The position numbers and the translations under genes were made by a program. From Pseudoxanthomonas yeongjuensis (lineage in GTDB: Bacteria; Pseudomonadota; Gammaproteobacteria; Xanthomonadales; Xanthomonadaceae): 64,000 nt of DNA. Below the pieces are notes generated by a model. That model had not been told where the DNA came from, made no database searches, and saw nothing but the letters and a program-made list of their open reading frames with translations. Below, piece after piece: positions 36,944-44,568 of this stretch. Every line of letters starts with the position of its first letter. The stretch's first letter is position 1. The DNA lies in the NCBI RefSeq assembly GCF_010093345.1, contig NZ_PDWT01000003.1:372001-436000 (forward strand), given 5' to 3'.

Positions 36944-38079
36944 GCGCCCCCACCCGGACCGACGTGCTGGTGCTGGGCGGCGGCGCGATCGGCACGGCGA
37001 CGGCCTTCTTCCTGCGCCTGATGCACGAGCGTTCGGTGACTCTGCTCGAGCGCGAACTGGTCGGCCGCCAGGCCAGCGGCACCAATTTCGGCGGTGTGCG
37101 CCGCCAGGGCCGCACGCCGCAGCAGATGCCCATCGCGCACCTCGCGCTGCGCACCTGGAGCCGCGTGCGCGAACTGCTCGGCGAAGATCTGGAGTTCCGC
37201 CCCTACGGGCACCTGCGCGTGTGCTATTCGCAGGAACGCGCCGACGTGATGGCCGAGTACGCGCGCGACATCCGCCACGCCGGGCTGGAACTGACCTTGC
37301 TCACCCCGCGGCAGCTCAAGCGGCACGTCGGCATCTTCAGCGACAAGGTCGTGATGGGCTCGCTGTCGCCGGAAGACGGTCACGCCAACCCTCGTATCGC
37401 CGCACCGGCGTTCGCGCGCGCGGCGCGCCGACTGGGCGTGGAGCTGCACGAGCACACCGAAGTCGCCCACATCGAACGCGATGGCAGCGGCTTCCTTGCC
37501 ACCTGCATCGACGGCCGCCAATGGCGCAGCGAACAGCTGGTGGTGTGTTGCGGCGCGTGGTCGAGCAGGCTCAGCGAACAGTTCGGCGAGCCCGCGCCAC
37601 TGGAATTCCGCGCGCCGTCGATGGCGGTGACCGAACCGTTGCCGTACCGTTCGGGCCCGATGATCGCGGTGAACTCCGGACTGATCGACGAGGTGATGTA
37701 CTTCCGCCAGATCGAACGCGGCAATATCGTGATCGGCGGCGGCCGCCGCGCCGAAGTCGACCTGGACAACGCCCGCGCCCACGTCAACCCCGACAACATC
37801 CTGCGCCAGTTCCGCGAGCTGCAACGCCTCGTGCCCGCGTTCGCGCGGGTGCAACTGATCCGCGTGTGGAGCGGCGTTGAGAGCTACCTGCCGGACAACA
37901 AGCCGGTGATGGGCGCCAGCGCCAGGGTCGATGGCCTGTACTACGCCTTCGGCTTCTGCGGCGAAGGCTTCGCCATCAGCCCCGGCGTGGGCGAAGTGAT
38001 GGCCGACCTGATCGCCAGGGGACGCAGCGACATCGACCTGTCGCCTTACGACATCGCGCGCTTCGCCACCGCGACGTGA
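36940..38079 (+). CDS. FAD-dependent DAO-family oxidoreductase subunit (substrate-oxidising)
   Basis: 379-residue flavoprotein. 'TDVLVLGGGAIGTATAFFLRL' is the FAD motif, 'ASGTNFGGVRRQGR' the flavin-linked loop and 'YAFGFCGEGFAISPGVGEVMADLI' the C-terminal DAO signature. In HcnC, opine oxidase and D-hydroxyproline dehydrogenase complexes this subunit binds substrate and takes the hydride. The ATG overlaps the preceding stop as ATGA, so subunits are likely made together. No epimerase or hydroxyproline pathway enzyme is next to it, so an opine-like or amine substrate is equally possible. Confidence 0.88.
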   Translation: MSAPTRTDVLVLGGGAIGTATAFFLRLMHERSVTLLERELVGRQASGTNFGGVRRQGRTPQQMPIAHLALRTWSRVRELLGEDLEFRPYGHLRVCYSQERADVMAEYARDIRHAGLELTLLTPRQLKRHVGIFSDKVVMGSLSPEDGHANPRIAAPAFARAARRLGVELHEHTEVAHIERDGSGFLATCIDGRQWRSEQLVVCCGAWSSRLSEQFGEPAPLEFRAPSMAVTEPLPYRSGPMIAVNSGLIDEVMYFRQIERGNIVIGGGRRAEVDLDNARAHVNPDNILRQFRELQRLVPAFARVQLIRVWSGVESYLPDNKPVMGASARVDGLYYAFGFCGEGFAISPGVGEVMADLIARGRSDIDLSPYDIARFATAT

Positions 38080-38191
38080 CCCCGCCGGCGGCGAAATGTT
38101 CTGCTGCCGGCACCTGCACAACCTCACGATCTACCGCGCTCCGCGGGCATAGCAGCATCACCGTCGCCAGCGCCGGGTTTAGGCTCAAGCG

Positions 38192-38596
38192 ATGCATAAC
38201 TCCGGTCCCGATGAGCCCCATTGCCTCCCGGCGCTGACCCGCGTGACCGATCACGTGAAGCGCCATCTCGCCGAACGCCTGTCGCTGCGGACCCTGGCTG
38301 AACTGGCGGGTCTCAGTCCATGGCGTTTCTCCATCGTCTTCCGCCAGCACATGGGCGTGCCGCCGCACCGCTACATCAGCCTGTGCCGGATCGAGCACGC
38401 GCGCGAATTGCTGCAACAGGGCGTATCCGCCGCCACGGTGGCCGATGCCTGCGGCTTTTACGACCAGAGCCATTTCACCCGCCATTTCAAGCATCATTGC
38501 GGCATGACCCCCGGACAATACGCACTGCAGCCGGCCAGCGCGGTGCCGGCATCGCTCCCGGCCGGGCCTGCGATGCAGATGGCCCGGTCTGTGTGA
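38192..38596 (+). CDS. AraC-family DNA-binding regulator (HTH domain only)
   Basis: 134 residues covering only the two helix-turn-helix units of AraC: 'LSLRTLAELAGLSPWRFSIVFRQHMGVPPHRYI' and 'SAATVADACGFYDQSHFTRHFKHHCGMTPGQYA'. There is no ligand-binding domain, as in MarA/SoxS-like regulators. The tail is Ala/Pro-rich. Its stop lies inside the GTGA of the amidohydrolase gene, so the two are coupled; it may be a local regulator of the amidohydrolase or the upstream dehydrogenase genes. Confidence 0.85.
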   Translation: MHNSGPDEPHCLPALTRVTDHVKRHLAERLSLRTLAELAGLSPWRFSIVFRQHMGVPPHRYISLCRIEHARELLQQGVSAATVADACGFYDQSHFTRHFKHHCGMTPGQYALQPASAVPASLPAGPAMQMARSV

Positions 38597-39816
38597 GCGC
38601 CCTCATTCCCCTCCCCTCCCCATCGCCCGCCATTCCCGTGAACACCACCATCCCCTTCGCCGACCTGCTGCCAGATCTGCTGGAACTGCGTCACGACCTG
38701 CACGCGCATCCCGAGCTGGCGTTCGCCGAGCACCGCACCGCCGCGCGGGTCGCCGAGGCGATGCGCGGACTCGGGCTGGAAGTGACCACCGGCATCGGCG
38801 GCACCGGCGTGGTCGCGACGCTTCGCAACGGCGGCAGTCGGCGCAGCATCGGCCTGCGCGCCGACATGGACGCGCTGCCCATCGTCGAAACCAGCGGTCT
38901 GCCCCATGCCAGCCGGCACCCCGGCGCGCACCACGGTTGCGGTCACGATGGCCACACCACGATGCTGGTCGGCGCGGCGCGCCACCTGGCGCGCACCCGC
39001 GACTTCGACGGCATCGTGCATTTCATCTTCCAGCCCGCCGAGGAAGGCCAGGGCGGCGCCGATGCGATGATCAAGGATGGGTTGTTCGAACGTTTCCCCT
39101 GCGATGCGGTATACGCACTGCACAACTGGCCCTCGCTGCCGCTGGGCACCGCGCAGACGCGGCCGGGGCCGATCATGGCCGCCGCCGACCGCTTCGAGAT
39201 CGTCGTGCAGGGCCGTGGCGGGCATGCCGCGTTCCCGCAGACCACGCCCGACGCGATCCTTGCGGCCAGCCACCTGGTCCTGCAGCTCAACACCATCGTC
39301 GCGCGCGATATCGACCCGACCGAATCGGCGGTGCTGTCGGTGACCAAAGTCGAAGGCGGCCACGCGCACAACGTGCTGCCCGCCAGGGTCGTCGTGATCG
39401 GCACCGTGCGCAGCTTCAATCCGCAGGTGCAGGACCGGATCGAGGCGCGGCTGCGCGAAGTCGCCGCCGGCGTGGCCGCTTCCACCGGCACGCGCATGGA
39501 GATCGACTACCTGCGTTACTACCCCGCCACCATCAACAGCGCCGACGAAGCCGCCATCGCGCTCGCCGCCGCCGCGGCCGCGGGCCTGAAATCCGCAATG
39601 GCGCCGGCACCGGCATTCACCTCGGAAGACTTCGCCTTCATGCTGCAGGCACGTCCCGGCGCCTATCTATGGCTGGGCCAGGGCCGCGCCGATCCCGGCG
39701 CGGACGGCGAACATCCCCTGCACCATCCCGGCTACGACTTCAACGACGACGCATTGCCGCTCGGCATCGCCTGGTTCGCCGCGCTGGTCGAACGCCAGTT
39801 GCCCGCGGCCAGCTGA
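38593..39816 (+). CDS. M20-family metallo-amidohydrolase (hippurate hydrolase/N-acyl-amino acid type)
   Basis: 407 residues from GTG 38593, which overlaps the AraC stop as GTGA; GTG 38638 (392 residues) is the alternative. M20 ligands are visible: Asp in 'LRADMDALPI', Cys/His in 'HHGCGHDGHTTML', the Glu pair in 'FQPAEEGQGGADAMI', His in 'YALHNWP', and the final His in 'HHPGYDFNDDALPLG'. Such enzymes remove acyl groups from N-acyl amino acids (hippurate hydrolase, aminoacylase, amidohydrolase). No signal peptide, so it is cytoplasmic. In this cluster it may release an amino acid from an acylated precursor. Confidence 0.88.
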   Translation: MSALIPLPSPSPAIPVNTTIPFADLLPDLLELRHDLHAHPELAFAEHRTAARVAEAMRGLGLEVTTGIGGTGVVATLRNGGSRRSIGLRADMDALPIVETSGLPHASRHPGAHHGCGHDGHTTMLVGAARHLARTRDFDGIVHFIFQPAEEGQGGADAMIKDGLFERFPCDAVYALHNWPSLPLGTAQTRPGPIMAAADRFEIVVQGRGGHAAFPQTTPDAILAASHLVLQLNTIVARDIDPTESAVLSVTKVEGGHAHNVLPARVVVIGTVRSFNPQVQDRIEARLREVAAGVAASTGTRMEIDYLRYYPATINSADEAAIALAAAAAAGLKSAMAPAPAFTSEDFAFMLQARPGAYLWLGQGRADPGADGEHPLHHPGYDFNDDALPLGIAWFAALVERQLPAAS

Positions 39817-39870
39817 AGCCGGCGCGACCGCAACGCGGTTCCCGCGGCGCACCCAGCGCGCATCGCCGCA

Positions 39871-40575
39871 TCAAGCCGGGCGCCAGATCGCGTAAGCCTT
39901 GTGCACGTGGACCTTGCTGTCCCAACTGCATTCGGCGTCCTGCCGGACCAGGAAGATGTCTCCGCGGACGAACGTGGCCTGCGCGCCGACCGCATCTTCG
40001 AAGCTCACTTCGCCTTCCAGCAGGTACATCAGTTCGTAATGGCGATAACGCATGGCCCGCCGCGCATAGGGTGTGGAGTCCCATGTCCCGCAGACGAACT
40101 CCCCGTCCGTCGAACGGTAGTCGGTGAAGTTCCTGCACGCGGGCGTCGGCGTCGTCAGCAGTTCGGCCAACGGAGCGCCGGAGGGAACGAGTTCCGCCTC
40201 GTAGTCGATCGGGACGATACCTGCGCCGTCGCCGGGCTGCGCGCGGTAGCGCATGAAAACCAGCAAGGCCTGCGTGTCGGCCTCCCAGCGCACGGCGCTT
40301 CCGCAGCGGATCACCGCGGACTGCCCCGGCGCGAGCGACAGGATCGCGCCATCGCCATGCAACGCGACGGTGCCGTCGCAAACGATCACGAACTCGTCGG
40401 CGTCCATCGTCTCCGAGTGCCGACCCGGCTCGACATGCAACGCGCCCACCGATACCGGACCCGGCGGCAGCGGCAGGTATCGACGCGCCAATGGCGCTTC
40501 GCCAGCGGGTGGATGCGAAGTCCTGGCGAACCGTTGGAGATCGATGAACGATGGCACTTCGGCGGGAGTCTTCAT
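39871..40575 (-). CDS. Bicupin protein
   Basis: 234 residues with two cupin domains: an N-terminal one (about 40-110, 'LHVEPGRHSETMDADEFVIVCDG', 'LAPGQSAVIRCG') and a C-terminal one (about 145-230, 'MRYRHYELMYLLEGEVSFEDA', 'FVRGDIFLVRQDAECSWDS'). In the N-terminal copy metal ligands look incomplete (His, then Asp/Glu). Similar bicupins bind small organic ligands and can act as enzymes or sensors; function is unassigned. It is convergent with the amidohydrolase gene, 54 bp apart. ATG 40575 is the only start with a conserved beginning. Confidence 0.75.
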   Translation of the reverse strand: MKTPAEVPSFIDLQRFARTSHPPAGEAPLARRYLPLPPGPVSVGALHVEPGRHSETMDADEFVIVCDGTVALHGDGAILSLAPGQSAVIRCGSAVRWEADTQALLVFMRYRAQPGDGAGIVPIDYEAELVPSGAPLAELLTTPTPACRNFTDYRSTDGEFVCGTWDSTPYARRAMRYRHYELMYLLEGEVSFEDAVGAQATFVRGDIFLVRQDAECSWDSKVHVHKAYAIWRPA

Positions 40576-41182
40576 GCGGAATTCTTGCGGACGGCGAAAG
40601 GCCGGATATCTACCGCAAGATTACGTGCAGCCAGCAAGCGGAAACTGCTGAAATCATCGGCATGTATCGGATGGGATCGCGGTCCGCAGGCCTTTTTCCG
40701 CACATCGCCGCCCGAAGCGATGGAAAGCCATGCGCATCGATACGTGTGCTCCCCCCTTGCCTTGCCTAGACCGTCCGATTCAATCCGGGCGAATGGACAT
40801 TGCATATGGCGCGATCCCCTCGCGTCTCGGATGCCGATCCGGGCCTGCGCCTGGTCATGGCCGCTGCCAAGCGAACAGTTCGAAAGCGGTGGTCGCCCAG
40901 AACGCCACGGCCGCCATAACCAGCCACCATTCGACTCTCGTCGGCAGAACATCCCCCTTGTGCCGCAGGTATTCCAGGGCCACGGCACAGCAGAGGCTGC
41001 AGCGGGCGCGAATCGAAAATAGCGTTCTGATGACTCCCCTCCCCGGACCCCGACCTCAGGCCTCATTCTGGATTGCCGCCTCGTTGCGCAGCAACGTAAA
41101 TAATTCACACGCCTCGTGGTTAGCCGCTCGCCCGGCTAAACTCACTCTCGGCAAATCCCGTCAAAAAGCAGGTTTGGGTCCC
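40576..41182. other. Intergenic region before the Crp/Fnr gene
   Basis: About 600 bp. Apart from a possible small membrane-protein frame (40855-40983, listed separately), no gene is supported. The Crp/Fnr promoter should lie near 41090-41160 but no -35/-10 pair stands out. Confidence 0.45.
40855..40983 (-). CDS. Possible small single-pass membrane protein
   Basis: A 42-residue frame from GTG 40983 to TGA 40855, too short for routine gene calling. It reads VALEYLRHKGDVLPTRVEWW and then a hydrophobic helix LVMAAVAFWATTAFELFAWQ ending in Arg-Pro. Codon use is mostly GC-ending, and hydrophobic, aromatic and charged residues are arranged like a real inner-membrane mini-protein. No ribosome site precedes the GTG; the frame stays open upstream, where a GGGGAGGGGAG tract lies just before an in-frame ATC. 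It is equally possible that this is the C-terminal relic of a lost gene. Confidence 0.3.
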   Translation of the reverse strand: MALEYLRHKGDVLPTRVEWWLVMAAVAFWATTAFELFAWQRP

Positions 41183-41818
41183 ATGGAGCTTGATCGATCT
41201 GAGCCTTTACCCCCAGACCTTCTGGCCGAACTCGCCGAGCGCGGCGAAGTCCGGATCTTTGCCCGCAACCAGAAGGTCATCGCGGAGGGTGAGCGGTCCG
41301 ATTGCCTGTATGTCCTGGTCTCCGGCGAACTGAAGGTCTATACGCAGGACGAGCGGGGACGCGAGCTGGTTTACAACGTTCTGCGGGCAGGCGAGCTCTT
41401 TGGCGAGCTCTTCCTGGACGGGGATGTGCGATCGGCCTCCGTCAGCGCCCTGACCGAAGCGCACTGCATCGTCGTGGACCAGGCGTTGACGCACGGTTTG
41501 ATCAGATCGTATCCGGCCTTCGCTGAATTTCTTATCCGCAAACTCATCGCGCGAGTGCGCCACGCAACCCAGCTCAGCAAGCGGCTGGCGCTGAATGACG
41601 TATTCGAGCGCACGGTTGCACTGCTTGAGCAAGCGGCCCGACCCAACAATGGGGTCCGCCTCATACCCGCAGCGCTTACCCAGCAAGAGATCGCCAACCG
41701 CATAGGTGCGACCCGGGAAATGGTCAACCACGTGATCGGAGAGCTGACCCGCGGCGGTTTCCTTGAACGGAACGAGAAAAGAGAGCTGATTATCACCAGG
41801 GAACTGCCCAGGCGCTGA
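41183..41818 (+). CDS. Crp/Fnr-family transcriptional regulator
   Basis: 211 residues: a cyclic-nucleotide-binding-type beta domain (about 20-125, 'YVLVSGELKVYTQDERGRELVYNVLRAGELFGELFL') followed by a dimer helix and a winged helix-turn-helix 'LTQQEIANRIGATREMVNHVIGELTRGGFL'. The cysteine cluster of oxygen-sensing FNR is absent (only two Cys), and the typical cAMP phosphate-binding arginine motif is not clear, so the signal is unknown. ATG 41183 is preferred to the open frame upstream because the upstream sequence is Pro/Ser/Ala-rich with no resemblance. Confidence 0.85.
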   Translation: MELDRSEPLPPDLLAELAERGEVRIFARNQKVIAEGERSDCLYVLVSGELKVYTQDERGRELVYNVLRAGELFGELFLDGDVRSASVSALTEAHCIVVDQALTHGLIRSYPAFAEFLIRKLIARVRHATQLSKRLALNDVFERTVALLEQAARPNNGVRLIPAALTQQEIANRIGATREMVNHVIGELTRGGFLERNEKRELIITRELPRR

Positions 41819-42177
41819 TGCGGAAGTCAGGCCCGGCAGCAGTACCGCCATTCGCAGGACCTGGACGCAGATAGGGCATTAAGCTCGCCGCACGTCTATT
41901 CAGTGCGCTCCTCCTGCGTCTCGCCTCGGCCCTCCATGATCGCCCCACCTCACAGGATCATCCGCAGCCGCTCCCTGGAGTCGCAACGAGGTTCCGAGCA
42001 GCCAATGCCTCAACCACGGCTGGCGCCAGCGCATTCTCCGCATAAAACTTCGCCAGAGACACCGCACGCCATGTCGGGTCGCCAAGGTGTAGGCCCGAGA
42101 TTGCGACTCGGAGGCGATCTCCGCCTGGAAGGTATCGAGATACGCCTGCAAAGCGCAGGCACCGCCGCGTGCCCTGA
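41819..42177. other. Region with decayed sequence between the regulator and the integrase remnant
   Basis: About 360 bp with overlapping short frames on both strands, such as a minus-strand 'DPTWRAVSLAKFYAENALAPAVVEAL' segment at 41958-42287 that looks coding-like but has no start or partner domain. It may be the remains of a gene disrupted by recombination. Nothing here can be named. Confidence 0.35.
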
Positions 42178-42714
42178 AACAAAGGCAAGATCGTCGGCCA
42201 AAAGGCGCCGCTCAAGCTCCGGGAGATTTGGGAGATCCGCGTCCGGCTGCAACTTCGCAGCAACCTCAGAGACCTCGCCCTGTTCAACTTGGCGATCGAT
42301 TCGAAGCTCCGCGCCTGCGACCTACCGGGCCTTCGCGTCGGCGATATCGCACACGAGAATCACGTCGACTCGCGTGCGGTAGTGATGCAGAGAAAGACCC
42401 AGCGACCAGTCCGGCTCGAGATCACCGAGATGAGCAAGGATGCTCTCCAGGCGTGGACCCATGCGGCAGGGCTTCGGAGCTCCGGCTTTTTCTTCCCAAG
42501 TCGATGGGGCGACTCGCCGCACCTATCGACCCGTCAGTACGCTCGAATCGTTCACCGCTGGGTGCACGAGATCGGCTTGGATAGTTCCTGCTATGGAACA
42601 CACACGATGCGACGGACCAAGGCGGCTCTGATCTACCGGCGGACCAAAAACCTTAGAGCGGTGCAGCTCCTCCTTGGCCACAGCAAGCTCGAGAGCACTG
42701 TCCGCTACAATTAA
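42178..42714 (+). pseudogene. Tyrosine recombinase/integrase, truncated at both ends
   Basis: From a TGA at 42175 to TAA at 42712 the frame reads a phage-type integrase: 'GQKAPLKLREIWEIRVRLQ', 'DLALFNLAIDSKLRACDLPGLRVGDI' and the catalytic region 'YGTHTMRRTKAALIYRRTKNLRAVQLLLGHSKLESTVRYN'. The His-x-x-Arg (HTMRR) and second His (GHSKL) are present. Relatives run to about 200 residues, opening with about 15 more residues and closing with roughly 15-20 after 'VRY'. Here no start codon precedes the conserved N-terminus (a TTG at 42289 would cut it by 37 residues), and a premature TAA falls just after the 'VRYN' tyrosine. Downstream in the same frame 'FTEQTG' resembles the missing tail. A relic of a mobile island. 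Confidence 0.75.
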
Positions 42715-42795
42715 TTGTCAGACCTCTTCACTGAGCAAACTGGTCACGTCGATGCCGCGGCGCCGAGAATCCTCTTACATACAACTTGTAACTTG

Positions 42796-43113
42796 CTACA
42801 GGCTAATATCGTGAATCGCTATGTGCGCAGCTTTCCGATACTCAACGCCAATCCCTTTCGGCAGTAGCGACAACACCGCCTGCTTCAAAGCCGATCCAGC
42901 GACGGCGACCCCATACTTGTCGCTGAAACCCCACGCCGGATCATCATGACCGCCAGTTCCTTCCGCAAATCTGAACACATCTTCCAAGAGATGTTCAGCG
43001 CTGCGTATAGCTTGTTCGGCCTTCATGGCGTCTAGCCCAAAGCAAATCTCTGAAGGGAAATCGATCCATATCAGCCCAGATAAAGGAAATAGCAGGGACA
43101 CGGAAACTTTCAT
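42796..43113 (-). CDS. Hypothetical protein
   Basis: 105 residues, not recognised: MKVSVSLLFPLSGLIWIDFP is a mildly hydrophobic opening, followed by 'ICFGLDAMKAEQAIRSAEHLLEDVFRFAEGTGGHDDPAWGFSDKYGVAVAGSAL'. Amphipathic helices and a mix of charged residues suggest a folded soluble protein. ATG 43113 has GGGGGCC upstream. It lies in the lower-GC accessory stretch between the integrase relic and the MipA gene, and 58 bp after the MipA stop on the same strand. Likely mobile cargo of unknown function. Confidence 0.5.
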   Translation of the reverse strand: MKVSVSLLFPLSGLIWIDFPSEICFGLDAMKAEQAIRSAEHLLEDVFRFAEGTGGHDDPAWGFSDKYGVAVAGSALKQAVLSLLPKGIGVEYRKAAHIAIHDISL

Positions 43114-43171
43114 TTGGCCCCCATGAAGACAAAGGCCTTGTAGTGGACTGCCTGACGCGAGACGTCAGGGA

Positions 43172-44065
43172 TCAGAACGTGTGGACGTAGCCCAAGAAGA
43201 CGGAAGATTCGGTCGATGCATCGACGATGGGGCTGTCCTTGATCTCGGCACCCAACGATTGCACGCTCAGGTCCAAGAACACAGAAGATTTGCCCGAAGG
43301 AAGGCGATAGGACGTCCGTAGCCCAGCCTCCACATTGACCGTGGCCTCGGGTGCGTAGAAAGCACGAGTGGGTGTGATTTCATCGGCTCGAATGCCGTAG
43401 TAATAATTGACGTATTTCTCATCCAGCCAAACAGCGCGAATTCTCGGCGCGAACTCGAAGCGCCCCGCCTCGAAGGAGCGTTCAATTTCTATGGAGAACT
43501 TTCGACCCTTGCTGTAGCCGGAAATGTCGGTGGACCAGGTTGCGGAAAGATCAGCGACGCTGTTTTCCCATCTCACCAACGCGCCTGCCCAGAACATGTC
43601 CTTTCGCTCGTCCATGCCTGCCAGGAAGGACGAGTCGGAGGCCTCGTAGCCGTCGTTGGAGAAATCCGCGGACAAGGCGAATGAGACGGGTCCGGCAGAG
43701 GGTAGTTTGAGGCTGATTGAACCGCCGGACACGTCGATCCACTCGCTGTCATAAACAATAATTGGCAGCGCCAAGGTATCCGCGCCGATATCGCGATACG
43801 GCTTTTGCATCACTCCTGCACCCAAGCCCAATCCCCAGTGCGATTGGTCCTGGTCTTCCTCGTCAACCTCATGCTCTGCTGCACGAGCGGAATAGGCGGA
43901 GAAACCAAAAAGCGCGGCTCCCACGATCAAGCTGGCGCGCAGATACCAATTGGGCGCGCGCTTTGACGCGCTAGGGACTGGCGGAAGATCTGGCAGATCA
44001 AAGAGAAACTTCAGACTGGGCCGGTTGGCGCGACGAAGGTCGGAAGAAGCAAAACTTGGCGTCAT
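43172..44065 (-). CDS. MipA/OmpV family outer membrane protein
   Basis: 297-residue beta-barrel. The leader is unusually long: a 40-residue n-region precedes the hydrophobic stretch 'YLRASLIVGAALFGFSAYSARA'. Beta-strand repeats and 'YYGIRADEITPTRAFYAPEATVNVEAGLRTSYRL' are MipA/OmpV features, ending in Phe. MipA-type proteins act as outer-membrane pores or peptidoglycan-enzyme scaffolds. A later start is possible, but no ATG is positioned better. Composition is less GC-rich than flanking core genes, consistent with horizontal transfer together with the integrase relic. Confidence 0.82.
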   Translation of the reverse strand: MTPSFASSDLRRANRPSLKFLFDLPDLPPVPSASKRAPNWYLRASLIVGAALFGFSAYSARAAEHEVDEEDQDQSHWGLGLGAGVMQKPYRDIGADTLALPIIVYDSEWIDVSGGSISLKLPSAGPVSFALSADFSNDGYEASDSSFLAGMDERKDMFWAGALVRWENSVADLSATWSTDISGYSKGRKFSIEIERSFEAGRFEFAPRIRAVWLDEKYVNYYYGIRADEITPTRAFYAPEATVNVEAGLRTSYRLPSGKSSVFLDLSVQSLGAEIKDSPIVDASTESSVFLGYVHTF

Positions 44066-44504
44066 GGTCAGGTCCTATGGTGTCGAGTGATGGGGGAGGG
44101 GCTACTGCGCTGCAAAAATCCGGCGGTTGATGGCTCTCGAAGTCCCTTCGTGGCCCCTATAGCCAAACCGTGCTTAATTCATGGCGTCAAAATGGCGGGG
44201 ATTGCGCGGGCGCCAATGACCGCTTTGGGCCGGAAACCGACATTTCGCGCAAGGTGTACTCGTTTTGCGTGGGCCCGCTCCCGGCTAGAAGCGGACTTCG
44301 ACAGCTGGAACCGGATCGGCCCGAAGGTGGCTTTGGCCTAACCAGCAAACGGCATACCTCTGATCTTTCGCCCTTGGACCGCGCATCCATATTCAAAAGA
44401 TTGAGCTGCCACCTGAGGGTGATAACGGACCGTCGCCTAGATCGCGTCGCTTGCGCGATACCGACTTCGGACGCGAACAAGAAACCCAAACGAGGACTAA
44501 GGCA
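44066..44504. other. Non-coding accessory stretch
   Basis: About 440 bp without a supported gene. A segment at about 44212-44310 translates as 'FGPETDISRK' and 'GRKPTFRARC', which resembles spurious translations of a repeat common in intergenic DNA of rhizobia; that likeness is from memory and not proven here. No terminator for either neighbour could be identified. Confidence 0.35.
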
Positions 44505-44568
44505 ATGGCAATAGCCGATGGGAAATATCGCCCGCGCGAAGCCGGCAACTACCTGAAGAAATACAACC
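44505..44568 (+). pseudogene. Truncated gene start, overrun by the RND pump gene
   Basis: ATG 44505 has GAGGA at nine bases and reads MAIADGKYRPREAGNYLKKY, a well-formed protein beginning. From about 44569 the frame continues through the antisense of the pump gene 3' end and reaches a stop at 44666. The conserved-looking part therefore stops at the pump gene stop. This looks like an original gene cut at a recombination junction. Its family is not recognised. Confidence 0.4.

Noticed and set aside
41958-42287. Minus-strand gene fragment 'DPTWRAVSLAKFYAENALAPAVVEAL'
   Set aside because: Suggestive of a dehydrogenase C-terminus but without a start, conserved motif or continuity. Left as decayed sequence.
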